The position numbers and the translations under genes were made by a program. From Methylococcales bacterium (GTDB lineage: Bacteria; Pseudomonadota; Gammaproteobacteria; Methylococcales; Methylomonadaceae), in assembly GCA_028712795.1 (NCBI GenBank), contig JAQTPT010000007.1:27487-91486 (forward strand): 64,000 nt of DNA. The letters run 5' to 3'. Below the pieces are notes generated by a model. It saw only the letters and a list, made by a program, of their open reading frames with translations, did no database searches and was not told where the DNA came from. Shown here in pieces: positions 57,356 to 64,000 of the stretch. Within the stretch, counting starts at the first letter, position 1. The number at the start of each line of letters is the position of its first letter.

Positions 57356-57670
57356 ATGGAAAATAAAGACCAATACATTTTATACGAAGACACTGACATT
57401 GCCAGAGCGGCCCGCTGCCTAAAAGCCATGTCACATCCATTGCGTCTAAAGATTTTGTGCGTTCTTGGTACAAATGCAATCAGCGTGCAAGATATAGTCG
57501 ATCAAGTAGGCACCAGCCAAAGCAATATTTCCCAACACTTATCCATTCTCAGAGAAAAAAATATTCTCGGCTCAAAAAAAGAAGCCAACCGTGTTTATTA
57601 CTTCATTGATGATGAACGCATGCTGTTGCTTATTAAAATGATGCGGGACGTTTTTTGTTCCACTCACTGA
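57356..57670 (+). CDS. ArsR-family transcriptional regulator
   Basis: 104 residues, winged helix with LKAMSHPLRLKILCVL, VQDIVDQVGTSQSNISQHLS recognition helix, and wing KKEANRVYYFIDD. No obvious metal-binding ELCVCD motif, so the signal is unclear; rhodanese-linked ArsR proteins often sense sulfane sulfur through cysteines, and this one has Cys at about 22, 38 and 101. Upstream of the rhodanese gene by 36 bases. Confidence 0.87.
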   Translation: MENKDQYILYEDTDIARAARCLKAMSHPLRLKILCVLGTNAISVQDIVDQVGTSQSNISQHLSILREKNILGSKKEANRVYYFIDDERMLLLIKMMRDVFCSTH

Positions 57671-57706
57671 TTCATCTTTGACATTCACTCAACCTAGACA
57701 TACTCC

Positions 57707-58156
57707 ATGGATCGTTACCTAGAATTTATCTTAAATCACTATATATTATCTCTTGCACTGGCAGTCGTTACTTATTTATTAATCCAGGAATTGTTTGATA
57801 CCGCCTTTAAAAAGTTTGGTTCGGTTTCGCCTTTGCTCGCCGTCGCTAAAATGAACGATAGCGATACGCTGGTTATTGATGTCCGGGAGCCGCCTGAATT
57901 TGTTCTCAGTCATATTGAGCAGTCAATTAACATGCCTTTAGGCAAATTATCCGAAGACCTTTCAAAAATAGCCGATCACAAAACCAAGCCAATTCTTATT
58001 TCCTGCCAAACAGGCACTCGCTCCGCCTCGGCCGGCAAGATCTTGACGAAAGCAGGATTCGAACAAGTGTTCGTCATTACTGGCGGTATGCAAGCTTGGG
58101 AAAATGATTATAAATTACCTGTAAAAATAACCAGTAAACAAAAAACCAAAGTTTAG
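57707..58156 (+). CDS. Membrane-anchored rhodanese-domain protein
   Basis: 149 residues: N-terminal membrane helix (about 10-27), rhodanese domain with VIDVREPPEFVLSHIEQSIN and active-site Cys in LISCQTGTRSASAGKIL. Transfers sulfane sulfur. The stop codon TAG is made at the junction with the MITE-like copy E (58155), so the native C-terminus may have been changed by that insertion. Confidence 0.88.
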   Translation: MDRYLEFILNHYILSLALAVVTYLLIQELFDTAFKKFGSVSPLLAVAKMNDSDTLVIDVREPPEFVLSHIEQSINMPLGKLSEDLSKIADHKTKPILISCQTGTRSASAGKILTKAGFEQVFVITGGMQAWENDYKLPVKITSKQKTKV

Positions 58157-58408
58157 GCGCTCTCCAAGAATGAATGCACCCGGATAGTGCAGGATTTTTG
58201 TTTATTTTCAACGACTGCATGAGCAGTTATTTACTCCTGCAATATCTGCATTCGCCACATCCATGTGGATCATGCGGAAGGTAGAGCATGCAGGAGCAAT
58301 TGCCGAGGCGAGAGGCGCGCATAGCAGTCTATGTAATCCTTTTTACAACGCAGACAACAGGCAAAAAAACTGGCTGAAAAATTAGGTATATCTTTGCCGG
58401 AAATTGAC
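58155..58408 (+). mobile_element. MITE-like element, long form, copy E (254 bp)
   Basis: Ends GGCGCTCTCC and GGAAATTGAC (degenerate forms of the terminal repeats) flanked by TTA at 58152-58154 and 58409-58411. It carries a 95-bp block (58211-58305), with CTCCTGCAATATCTGCATTC and CCACATCCATGTGG, at the same internal site as the inverted long copy at 45625-45880. Lies between the rhodanese gene and secB, so it may affect secB transcription. Confidence 0.85.
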
Positions 58409-58496
58409 TTAAGCCAAGCGCATGACTTTTTAGCCGCTAACGCATCCATCAAGTTCACGCACACTAAAATCTTAAATACCACACTACACACTTATC

Positions 58497-58967
58497 ATGG
58501 CCGAAGAACAAACATCACTGGAAAAACAATTCTCTATCCAAAAAATTTACACAAAAGACATGTCTTTTGAAACACCCAATTCACCTAAAATATTCACAGA
58601 AAAATGGGAGCCTTCCGTTGACTTTAACTTGGGTTCGCATGTTGAGCCTTTAGAAAATTCATTATACGAAGTCGCACTTACCGTTACCATCACCGTTAAA
58701 AGCAACGATAAGACAGCTTATCTGGTTGAAGTCAATCAAGCGGGAATTTTTGCTTTAAGCGGATTTTCGGAGCAGGAAATGGGGCCTATGGTGGGCAGTT
58801 TTTGCCCGAACATACTTTTTCCCTACGCACGGGAAGCTGTTTCTGATCTGGTTGCAAAAGGCGGCTTTCCGCAGCTATTATTAGCGCCGGTCAATTTTGA
58901 CGCTTTATATGCTCAGCATCTACAACAAACACAGCATCAAGTCCCTGGTTCTGAAACCATTAATTAA
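58497..58967 (+). CDS. secB: Protein-export chaperone SecB
   Basis: 156 residues, full length: FSIQKIYTKDMSFETPNSP, then LYEVALTVTITVKSNDKTAY, EVNQAGIFALSGF, CPNILFPYAREAVSDLVAKG, PQLLLAPVNFDALY. Tetrameric chaperone that hands preproteins to SecA. Five bases ahead of gpsA, as in many gammaproteobacteria. Confidence 0.97.
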   Translation: MAEEQTSLEKQFSIQKIYTKDMSFETPNSPKIFTEKWEPSVDFNLGSHVEPLENSLYEVALTVTITVKSNDKTAYLVEVNQAGIFALSGFSEQEMGPMVGSFCPNILFPYAREAVSDLVAKGGFPQLLLAPVNFDALYAQHLQQTQHQVPGSETIN

Positions 58968-58972
58968 TTGGT

Positions 58973-59974
58973 GTGGGAACTAAAAAAATTGCCATCCTGG
59001 GCGCGGGTTCCTGGGGAACGGCGCTTGCTCTCCTGGCAGCCAGAAACGGCTGCCAGACTTTATTATGGGGACACAACCCTGAGCATATCGCGGCTCTTGC
59101 ACAAGACCGTCAAAATAAACGTTACTTACCGGATCATCCTTTTCCAGTAAACCTTGCCGTCACCGCCAATTTGGCTGAAGTTGCCGCATTTAGTCATCTG
59201 CATCTTGTTTGCGTGCCCAGCCACGCTTTTAAAAAAACCTTGATTGAGCTTAAGCCTTATGTTTCCAACGAAATAAAAATAGCCTGGGCAAGCAAAGGCT
59301 TTAATCCTGATGACGGCTCTTTACTCCATGAAATAGTCGCCGAAATTTTTACGGCTAAAACTTCTGCCGCCATTCTTTCAGGCCCCACGTTTGCCCATGA
59401 AGTCGCGGCCAACTTGCCCACAGCTATCACCATAGCCTCAGCACAACCACAATTTGCCAAACAACTGAGCGGCATTTTACATAGCGGTCTTTTTCGGATC
59501 TATACCAGTTCGGATGTTATTGGCGTGGAAGTTGGGGGGGCGGTCAAAAACGTTTTGGCTATTGCTGCCGGTATCGCCGATGGCTTGGGTTTTGGCGCAA
59601 ATACCAGGGCGGCTTTAATTACGCGGGGTCTTAACGAGATTATTCGCTTGGGCGTGAAATTGGGCGGCAAGCAGGAAACTTTTATGGGTTTGGCGGGTTT
59701 GGGAGACCTTATTTTAACCTGCACCGACAACCAATCCAGAAACCGGCGCTTTGGTCTGGCGTTGGGACTGGGCAAAGATAGAGCCACAACCATACTGGGA
59801 ATTGGTCAGGAAATTGAAGGCATTTTCGCCGCCAAGGAGACCTTTTTACTGGCAAAAAAATACGCCATCGATATGCCCATCACTGAACAAACCTATAAAG
59901 TGCTCTACGAAGGCTTGACGCCACGAACAGCCGTGCAAAATCTATTGGCGCGTGTGCAGAAGGCGGAATCGTAA
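58973..59974 (+). CDS. gpsA: Glycerol-3-phosphate dehydrogenase [NAD(P)+]
   Basis: 333 residues, GTG start. NAD motif ILGAGSWGTALALL, SGPTFAHEVAANLPTAI, VEVGGAVKNVLAIAAGIADG with catalytic Lys, and GLAGLGDLILTCTDNQSRNR. Makes sn-glycerol 3-phosphate for phospholipids. Follows secB by five bases. Confidence 0.96.
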   Translation: MGTKKIAILGAGSWGTALALLAARNGCQTLLWGHNPEHIAALAQDRQNKRYLPDHPFPVNLAVTANLAEVAAFSHLHLVCVPSHAFKKTLIELKPYVSNEIKIAWASKGFNPDDGSLLHEIVAEIFTAKTSAAILSGPTFAHEVAANLPTAITIASAQPQFAKQLSGILHSGLFRIYTSSDVIGVEVGGAVKNVLAIAAGIADGLGFGANTRAALITRGLNEIIRLGVKLGGKQETFMGLAGLGDLILTCTDNQSRNRRFGLALGLGKDRATTILGIGQEIEGIFAAKETFLLAKKYAIDMPITEQTYKVLYEGLTPRTAVQNLLARVQKAES

Positions 59975-60018
59975 AGCGCTATGTGAAATTGAGCGGGTAA
60001 GAAAGTTAGCTGCATTCC

Positions 60019-60201
60019 TTAATCCTGAACGGGTGTATCAGAAAAGCCCGTACGTGTTTCAATTGGCCGTGATGACTCTTTTTTAGCCAATTCCTTTTGC
60101 TGGTTAGACAAGTAAGTCCCGCCGAGAACAAATGCCATGATTAAAAGATAAACAACCGACGCCACGCGTCTGGCCTTTTTGCTGTTTTCGTAATGGTTCA
60201 C
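60019..60201 (-). CDS. Small membrane protein of unknown function
   Basis: 60 residues (GTG start with AGGA upstream). One membrane helix (VASVVYLLIMAFVLGGTYL) after a basic N-terminus, then a charged tail. No family recognised. Next to the left end of the accessory island. Confidence 0.5.
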   Translation of the reverse strand: MNHYENSKKARRVASVVYLLIMAFVLGGTYLSNQQKELAKKESSRPIETRTGFSDTPVQD

Positions 60202-60233
60202 ATTAAAATCCTGTTATTGAAAAATTAACCGGT

Positions 60234-60413
60234 AGGGCAGTTTCACTTCGTGCTCTTATGGGTCGCGATAGCAAATCGCCAAAGTCAACGCATAACATCA
60301 AAGGCAGTTGGATATATAAAACTCCTTGGGAAAATGTGAGCAGGATTCAGGTTCAAAGTTCCATTTAAGGCGGATTGCTAACGCGAATCCGATTTACAGC
60401 TTTACAGCTTTGA
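60234..60413 (+). repeat. 47-bp REP-like palindrome plus 133-bp direct repeat, left copy
   Basis: 60234-60280 is the reverse complement of the 38121-38167 repeat. 60281-60413 matches 61951-62083 (AACGCATAACATCAAAGGCA; GCGGATTGCTAACGCGAATC; CTTTACAGCTTT) in the same orientation. The two copies bracket both TIR genes and a transposase fragment. Confidence 0.85.
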
Positions 60414-60419
60414 ACAAAG

Positions 60420-60818
60420 CTACGCAGCTATAACTTGGGCAACTCTCTTGCCAGCTTCAGCGGGTGATTGTGTACGCAACATCTGGAAATTCCTAACAAG
60501 CAATGGTACTTGACTAATATCAATATCTCCCGCTAACACTGGGATGATTCTTTTCTTATCAGCTACAGCAGCACCAAGCTCAAAAAATGTCCAAGGGCTA
60601 TTTACATTGCTTTGGCTTAAAACCAGAACTAACGTATTGCTTTCCCTCAGTGCTTGTTCAATGGCTTGCTGCCAGTTTTCTCCGGGTTTGATGTCGTTAT
60701 CATCGAACCAAGTCGTGACACCACAGTTTTTTAGCGTAGTGGCGAACTCTTTAACCCATGCCATATCCTTATGTGAATACGACAGAAACACGTCATAGTG
60801 TTCTTTTTCATTTATCAT
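60420..60818 (-). CDS. TIR-domain protein B
   Basis: 132 residues from MINEKEHYDVFLSYSHKD. Complete TIR domain: first strand DVFLSYSHKD, TTWFDDNDIKPGENWQQAI, LVLVLSQSNVNSPWTFFELGA with the Glu of the NAD-cleaving site, IIPVLAGD. Stand-alone TIR proteins may be NADases or signal makers in defence. Its ATG overlaps the TAA of the upstream TIR gene (TAATG), so the two form a coupled pair. An upstream in-frame ATG at 60839 lies inside that other gene. Confidence 0.85.
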   Translation of the reverse strand: MINEKEHYDVFLSYSHKDMAWVKEFATTLKNCGVTTWFDDNDIKPGENWQQAIEQALRESNTLVLVLSQSNVNSPWTFFELGAAVADKKRIIPVLAGDIDISQVPLLVRNFQMLRTQSPAEAGKRVAQVIAA

Positions 60819-61240
60819 TAGAATACCCCATTCACGCACCGTACTTCCAATTCTTGGAAGTAACGATCAATATCATTGAGTCGGATCATATCTCTCTTCT
60901 TTAGAAACACTGGTGCATGAGGTTGAGACTGGAACTCATGTTGCGAGAGACCGTGAAGCACTACCATAATCGGAATTCGCCGAATCCATGCCGCACCAAT
61001 CTCTGCCCAGACGTATGGACGCTGTAGTGATCAAGGCGTAAAAAGAACAAGAAATTCGTCCGCCTTATCGAGAAAGTTGCGTATATCTTCTTCAAACTCG
61101 GCTCCAACCTCAACATCTGCCTCGTCCAAGAAGGGCATAGCCCCTTTGGACTCAATACATTTGGCGATCTGTTTCGCTACCCATGTATCTTCACCAGAGT
61201 GACTTACGAAGACCAATCTAAAATTATCTACTGGCTCCAT
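60818..61240 (-). pseudogene. TIR-domain protein A, interrupted by one in-frame TGA
   Basis: Reads MEPVDNFRLVFVSHSGEDTW, GAMPFLDEADVEVGAEFEED, FLVLFTP, then TGA at 61031-61033, and continues in the same frame SLQRPYVWAEIGAAWIRRIP, IMVVLHGLSQHEF to TAA at 60818-60820, 140 residues in all. The Glu of the catalytic WxxE-like motif (VWAEIGAA) is after the stop. No frameshift. A CGA to TGA change would explain it. Without read-through only the first half is made and the activity is lost. Confidence 0.85.
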
Positions 61241-61612
61241 TAGCTATTTTTCCAATAGCAAATTGTAAACAAACATTTCATAAGTTTTCCCTGAAATTTA
61301 ACTGTACACGCACACCACGGAGAGATGATACGCCCAAGCCGAAACCGAAACAGAAACAGAAACAGTAACAAGACCGAGAAACCTAACGTAAAGTAGACGC
61401 CTATTAGGTATATATTAAATTTCAATAGCCGGTGTAATCACTATACGACAATATGTCGAACCGGATACTATAAGACCCCGTCATTGATGGCAAGCTTTAT
61501 ATGCAGACCTATATGGGAAATAACAATACACCGCCAAAGTCTCTGGATCAAACTCGATAAGTTGCAATAACATAGGGCGCAATAGGTGATAGCCGTATTG
61601 CAGCGCATGAGT
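61241..61612. other. Intergenic, no gene seen
   Basis: Contains an A-rich tract of short GAAACA repeats (about 61337-61365) and no supported coding frame. Promoter of the TIR pair expected at its left edge. Confidence 0.35.
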
Positions 61613-61951
61613 TTAACGACGTTCCCCTTCAACATCAAGCAAGGGTATTGTAGTTACCCAGTTAATCGGATAAACCCCCCTCGCCACATCCCGGTGAAAT
61701 GTCGAATAAGGCCAGTCCGCCACCTGTTTAACCAAGCCCTATTTTAGCGGGTTGATATGGCAATAATCGACATGTGCCGCATAATCGGCATCATCAACAA
61801 TCAAGTGCTCCCAAAATCGCCGTTGCCAAATTCCTCGCTAGCCTCGGGCAACACGCACGACAGAACGCCGTTCGATCATGGGCAATGCCTTGGAGAACGT
61901 TTGTTTAATGACTCGCCAGCGGTTATCATCATCGCCTTCAGGTAGTGTCCA
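61613..61951 (-). pseudogene. REP-associated tyrosine transposase (RAYT) C-terminal fragment, two in-frame TAG
   Basis: Reads WTLPEGDDDNRWRVIKQTFS, then TAG (61838-61840), RGIWQRRFWEHLIVDDADYA, HVDYCHINPLK, TAG (61739-61741), GLVKQVADWPYSTFHRDVAR and GVYPINWVTT to TAA at 61613. These are RAYT motifs (the QRRFWEH block, HVDYCHINP, DWPYSTFH). Frame is intact apart from the two amber codons. It begins exactly where the 133-bp repeat ends (61951), which has replaced its N-terminal part. Confidence 0.9.
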
Positions 61952-62083
61952 ATTTCAACGCACAACATCAAAGGCAATCGGACACAAAAAACGCTTGGAA
62001 GAATCCGGGCAGGAGTTTAGTTTCAAAGCGCCATTTGTGGCGGATTGCTAACGCGAATCCGCCTTACAGCTTTACAGCTTTAA
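61951..62083 (+). repeat. 133-bp direct repeat, right copy, with REP palindrome
   Basis: Second copy of 60281-60413. Includes the palindrome GGCGGATT-GCTAACGCG-AATCCGCC (62039-62063). Abuts the RAYT fragment. The sequence 62084-62188 has another GTTGGG/CCCAAC inverted repeat and no gene. Confidence 0.85.
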
Positions 62084-62188
62084 CGGGTTGCGGGCGAATC
62101 GACTTACTGCTTTTGTAGTATGTGCAGACGAAGAAGGCGTATCAATCTCGAACGTTGGGTTTCCTGACATCAGCCCAACTTACGAGCT

Positions 62189-62464
62189 CTAAGCAGGCGT
62201 AACGTAAGCAATGCTTCGCTTGAACGTTGAGATAGGCGCAATTTGTTCGTATAAAAATTCAGGAGCAAAATCTGCACCGTTACTCCAAGATAAAGTGTGT
62301 CCTTCTAATTTAAAGGATTTAAAAAACTCTTTATCTGTTAAAGGTTCAAATACCTGGCCATAAAGTTCTGAGGCTAAATCAACTTCACCTTCTGTACCAT
62401 CATTAAATGACAGCCAAACTTTGTATTCGCCACAATATTCTGCATTTGTAACATGAATAAACAT
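62189..62464 (-). CDS. DUF2442 protein
   Basis: 91 residues from MFIHVTNAEYCGEYKVWLSF. DUF2442 pattern: DLASELYGQVFEPLTDKEFF and LSWSNGADFAPEFLYE. Usually encoded with a DUF4160 protein, as here (4-base gap); pairs are often considered toxin-antitoxin-like but this is unproved. The gene is intact although its partner is broken. Confidence 0.85.
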   Translation of the reverse strand: MFIHVTNAEYCGEYKVWLSFNDGTEGEVDLASELYGQVFEPLTDKEFFKSFKLEGHTLSWSNGADFAPEFLYEQIAPISTFKRSIAYVTPA

Positions 62465-62468
62465 AACA

Positions 62469-62726
62469 CTATTCCAAAGGTTCAATTTTAGACAAAGGTT
62501 TTCTATCAATAGCGGCTTGCCAATTCGCCATTAATTCCTATTGATGAAGTACATACCAATCAAGGACAGCATTTAATGCTCTTCTTGGAAACCTACCTGT
62601 AACAACTCCCGTTATAATATCTACGGTAATTTCGTATTCGCCATATTCTGCGTGAAAATGCGGTGGGGCGTGTTCACGAAGCTACATGCGTATGACTATT
62701 CCAAGAAAGCGACTAATTTCAGGCAT
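62469..62726 (-). pseudogene. DUF4160 protein gene with two in-frame TAG codons
   Basis: Reads MPEISRFLGIVIRM, TAG (62682-62684), LREHAPPHFHAEYGEYEITV, GRFPRRALNAVLDWYVLHQ, TAG (62538-62540), ELMANWQAAIDRKPL to TAG 62469-62471. HAPPHFHAEYGE is the DUF4160 hallmark. The normal residues would be Tyr and Gln (HQQEL). No frameshift across 85 codons. The two ambers should abolish the product unless read through. Confidence 0.85.
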
Positions 62727-62812
62727 TGGCTATTTTCAAATTTTTTGCGGTTAAATAAAATCACCCATAAATTAAAATTAAAAATCAATAAAATTTGACC
62801 CCATTGATTCGC

Positions 62813-62894
62813 TCATTATGCCCACATTGCAACAAAGTAGTGAAGGACAATTATGCCTTTCATGCGGCGCAATACGGCTATTGCCTATTGCGCC
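62813..62894. repeat. Short repeat and hairpin
   Basis: TCATTATGCCCACATTGCAA near 62813 resembles CATTATCCCCAAATTGTAAC at 63961, near the window end. GGCGCAATA/TATTGCGCC (62866-62894) forms a 9-bp stem, possible terminator of the gene at 62909. Confidence 0.45.
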
Positions 62895-62908
62895 TTACCG
62901 GGTTGGTT

Positions 62909-63589
62909 TTATTTTTTAGTCAACGTATTCCCGCAAGCTGAATTAGGCGAATGGTTATTAGAAATAACAGAAATTACAATCTGGCTACCATTGGTCTTGG
63001 CGCCAATTGCTGTGCCCGGTTCAAAGTAAAAACCATTATCTTCATTATTGCATAATCCTAAATACAATCTACCATTTGTTACAATTCCCCATGTCTGAGT
63101 GGCAACATCTGTCCGCAAGTTTACTTTTTTAAGTTTCAATTCATCAAGGTAGGGATGGCCGGCAGTGATAGGGCCGGTTGCCACGGAAAATTCAAACACA
63201 GAGGCTGCGTTTGTACACGTGAAAAAACTTTGGATGCGACCATTCGTCAACGTCATATTAACGACCTTGCAGGTGTCTGTGCCACCCGCTTCCTGATAGG
63301 TGCCGGGCGCTATAACCCCTGTAGTAACCGACGGTGACGGATTAGAACTGACATTCGCAGTCGGGCTGATCGTTCCATTCGTATTGACCGTAAGATCAAT
63401 AATTACGTCATAGAATTTGATCTTACCCAGGTTGTCTACGGTTGGCACCCTAAACGCATGCACAGAATCGTTCAGCGCATAGGTGGCGCTCTTTTCCAAC
63501 ATGGCGCGCGGTACAGCCGCTTGAGCAATGACAGGCACGAGCGCCGATAACAAGGTGAGTACTGCAAATTTACGATAGCAAATTTTCAT
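62909..63589 (-). CDS. Secreted hypothetical protein
   Basis: 226 residues from MKICYRKFAVLTLLSALVPV (start 63589; four residues upstream are open too). Signal peptide to IAQAAV, then beta-rich, Asn/Thr-rich sequence with Cys pairs (DTCKVV / SFFTCTN and LGLCNNED / SACGNT). Probably exported and disulfide-bonded. Not recognised. It lies between two pieces of a RAYT transposase. Confidence 0.6.
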   Translation of the reverse strand: MKICYRKFAVLTLLSALVPVIAQAAVPRAMLEKSATYALNDSVHAFRVPTVDNLGKIKFYDVIIDLTVNTNGTISPTANVSSNPSPSVTTGVIAPGTYQEAGGTDTCKVVNMTLTNGRIQSFFTCTNAASVFEFSVATGPITAGHPYLDELKLKKVNLRTDVATQTWGIVTNGRLYLGLCNNEDNGFYFEPGTAIGAKTNGSQIVISVISNNHSPNSACGNTLTKK

Positions 63590-63737
63590 AAATAATATCA
63601 CTTACATAATGCGACAAAAAAAGTGCTGCCGCTCCACTTTATACACCATAGACGGCTACAGCAATCACTGTCAGCCTGTTTTTATTAGTAATATTCTTTA
63701 ATGAATTGCCATTAGGTGATTGATAAACAGTCTAGCC

Positions 63738-63827
63738 CACTACGATTCACATAGTTCGTAGGATGGGCTAAGCAACGCGCAGCCCATTATTCGCGAACGA
63801 TGGGCTTCCTGGCATCTGCCCATCCTA
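63738..63827. repeat. GTAGGATGGGC palindromic repeats
   Basis: Several inverted copies of GTAGGATGGGC / GCCCATCCTAC and AGCCCAT/ATGGGCT, forming a large hairpin region. It ends where the RAYT N-terminal fragment stops (63825), as REP sequences do around RAYT genes. Confidence 0.75.
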
Positions 63828-63950
63828 CGGTCCTGCATGCCGAAGGACATCAATATGGCGGATCAATAGGTCATTAGGATACCTCTCCAACAGATTGACG
63901 GTAAAAAAATAAGTGCCGCCTGGAATGCGGTAACGGCGATAGTCAGGCAT
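63825..63950 (-). pseudogene. RAYT transposase N-terminal fragment
   Basis: 41 residues: MPDYRRYRIPGGTYFFTVNL, LERYPNDLLIRHIDVLR then HAGP and a TAG formed inside the GTAGGATGGGC palindrome. This is the start of a REP-associated tyrosine transposase. The catalytic HxH and tyrosine regions are absent. Fragment 61613-61951 covers a later region, so the two may be one split gene or two different ones. Confidence 0.88.
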
Positions 63951-64000
63951 TGTTAATCCTCATTATCCCCAAATTGTAACAAAGAAACAAAGTAGTGGAG

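Noticed and set aside
61240..61425. 61-codon hydrophobic minus-strand frame upstream of TIR gene A
   Set aside because: A/T-rich chance hydrophobic sequence that ends in the TIR start region, no ribosome site I trust.

Overview
The window looks like part of a gammaproteobacterial chromosome. The gene families (SecB, GpsA, the gpmI-envC-ctpA cluster, CtaA, CstA/YbdD, PpnP, FadL-type porin, SmbP-like protein) and the dense short palindromic repeats and transposon remnants would fit a methanotroph-like member of Methylococcales. No methane oxidation gene is present, so that placement is an inference. I saw no rRNA, tRNA or CRISPR array.

Layout. 1-10.4 kb: a pterin dehydratase-like gene, a large PAS histidine kinase with an ethylene-receptor-type (ETR1-like) N-terminal domain divergent from a Met/His-rich secreted protein, an NtrC-type two-component pair, a TPR protein, and a decayed stretch with a kaiC remnant. 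10.4-19.7 kb: a five-PAS GGDEF-EAL protein, then a minus-strand metal-resistance-like unit (PepSY protein, OmpR-type regulator, kinase) followed by a deletion-made fusion of an outer-membrane efflux lipoprotein and an RND pump. 19.9-32.1 kb: housekeeping genes, ending in an unusually long glutamate synthase large chain followed by a CysJ-type diflavin reductase. 32.7-38 kb: an animal-type heme peroxidase, an IS630 remnant, and a run of small stress/metal proteins (two CsbD, SmbP-like, DUF3309) with a transglutaminase fragment. 38-45.6 kb: CtaA, YgfZ, cupin, a second GGDEF-EAL protein, FadL-type porin. 45.6-47.8 kb: a graveyard of gene fragments and repeats. 47.9-60.2 kb: CstA/YbdD, a possible tRNA wobble-uridine modification pair (FAD oxidoreductase plus MnmM-type methyltransferase), PpnP, NYN protein, ctpA-envC-gpmI, ArsR-rhodanese, secB-gpsA. 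60.2-64 kb: an accessory island with two TIR-domain genes, DUF4160/DUF2442, split fragments of a REP-associated tyrosine transposase, and palindromic repeats.

Two threads cross the window. First, a 158-bp inverted-repeat element (ends GGCGATTTCC / GGAAATCGCC) occurs in three near-identical copies flanked by 3-bp TTA or TAA duplications, plus two long copies carrying the same 95-bp nested insert and one probable remnant. It behaves like a MITE with two size classes. Second, several accessory genes are broken only by in-frame stop codons, mostly TAG, with the frame otherwise intact. Signal transduction is heavy (four histidine kinases, three response regulators counting the pairs, two GGDEF-EAL proteins, one HD-GYP fragment) and metal handling (Met-rich protein, SmbP-like, RND remnant with PepSY/two-component control) is a plausible common theme.
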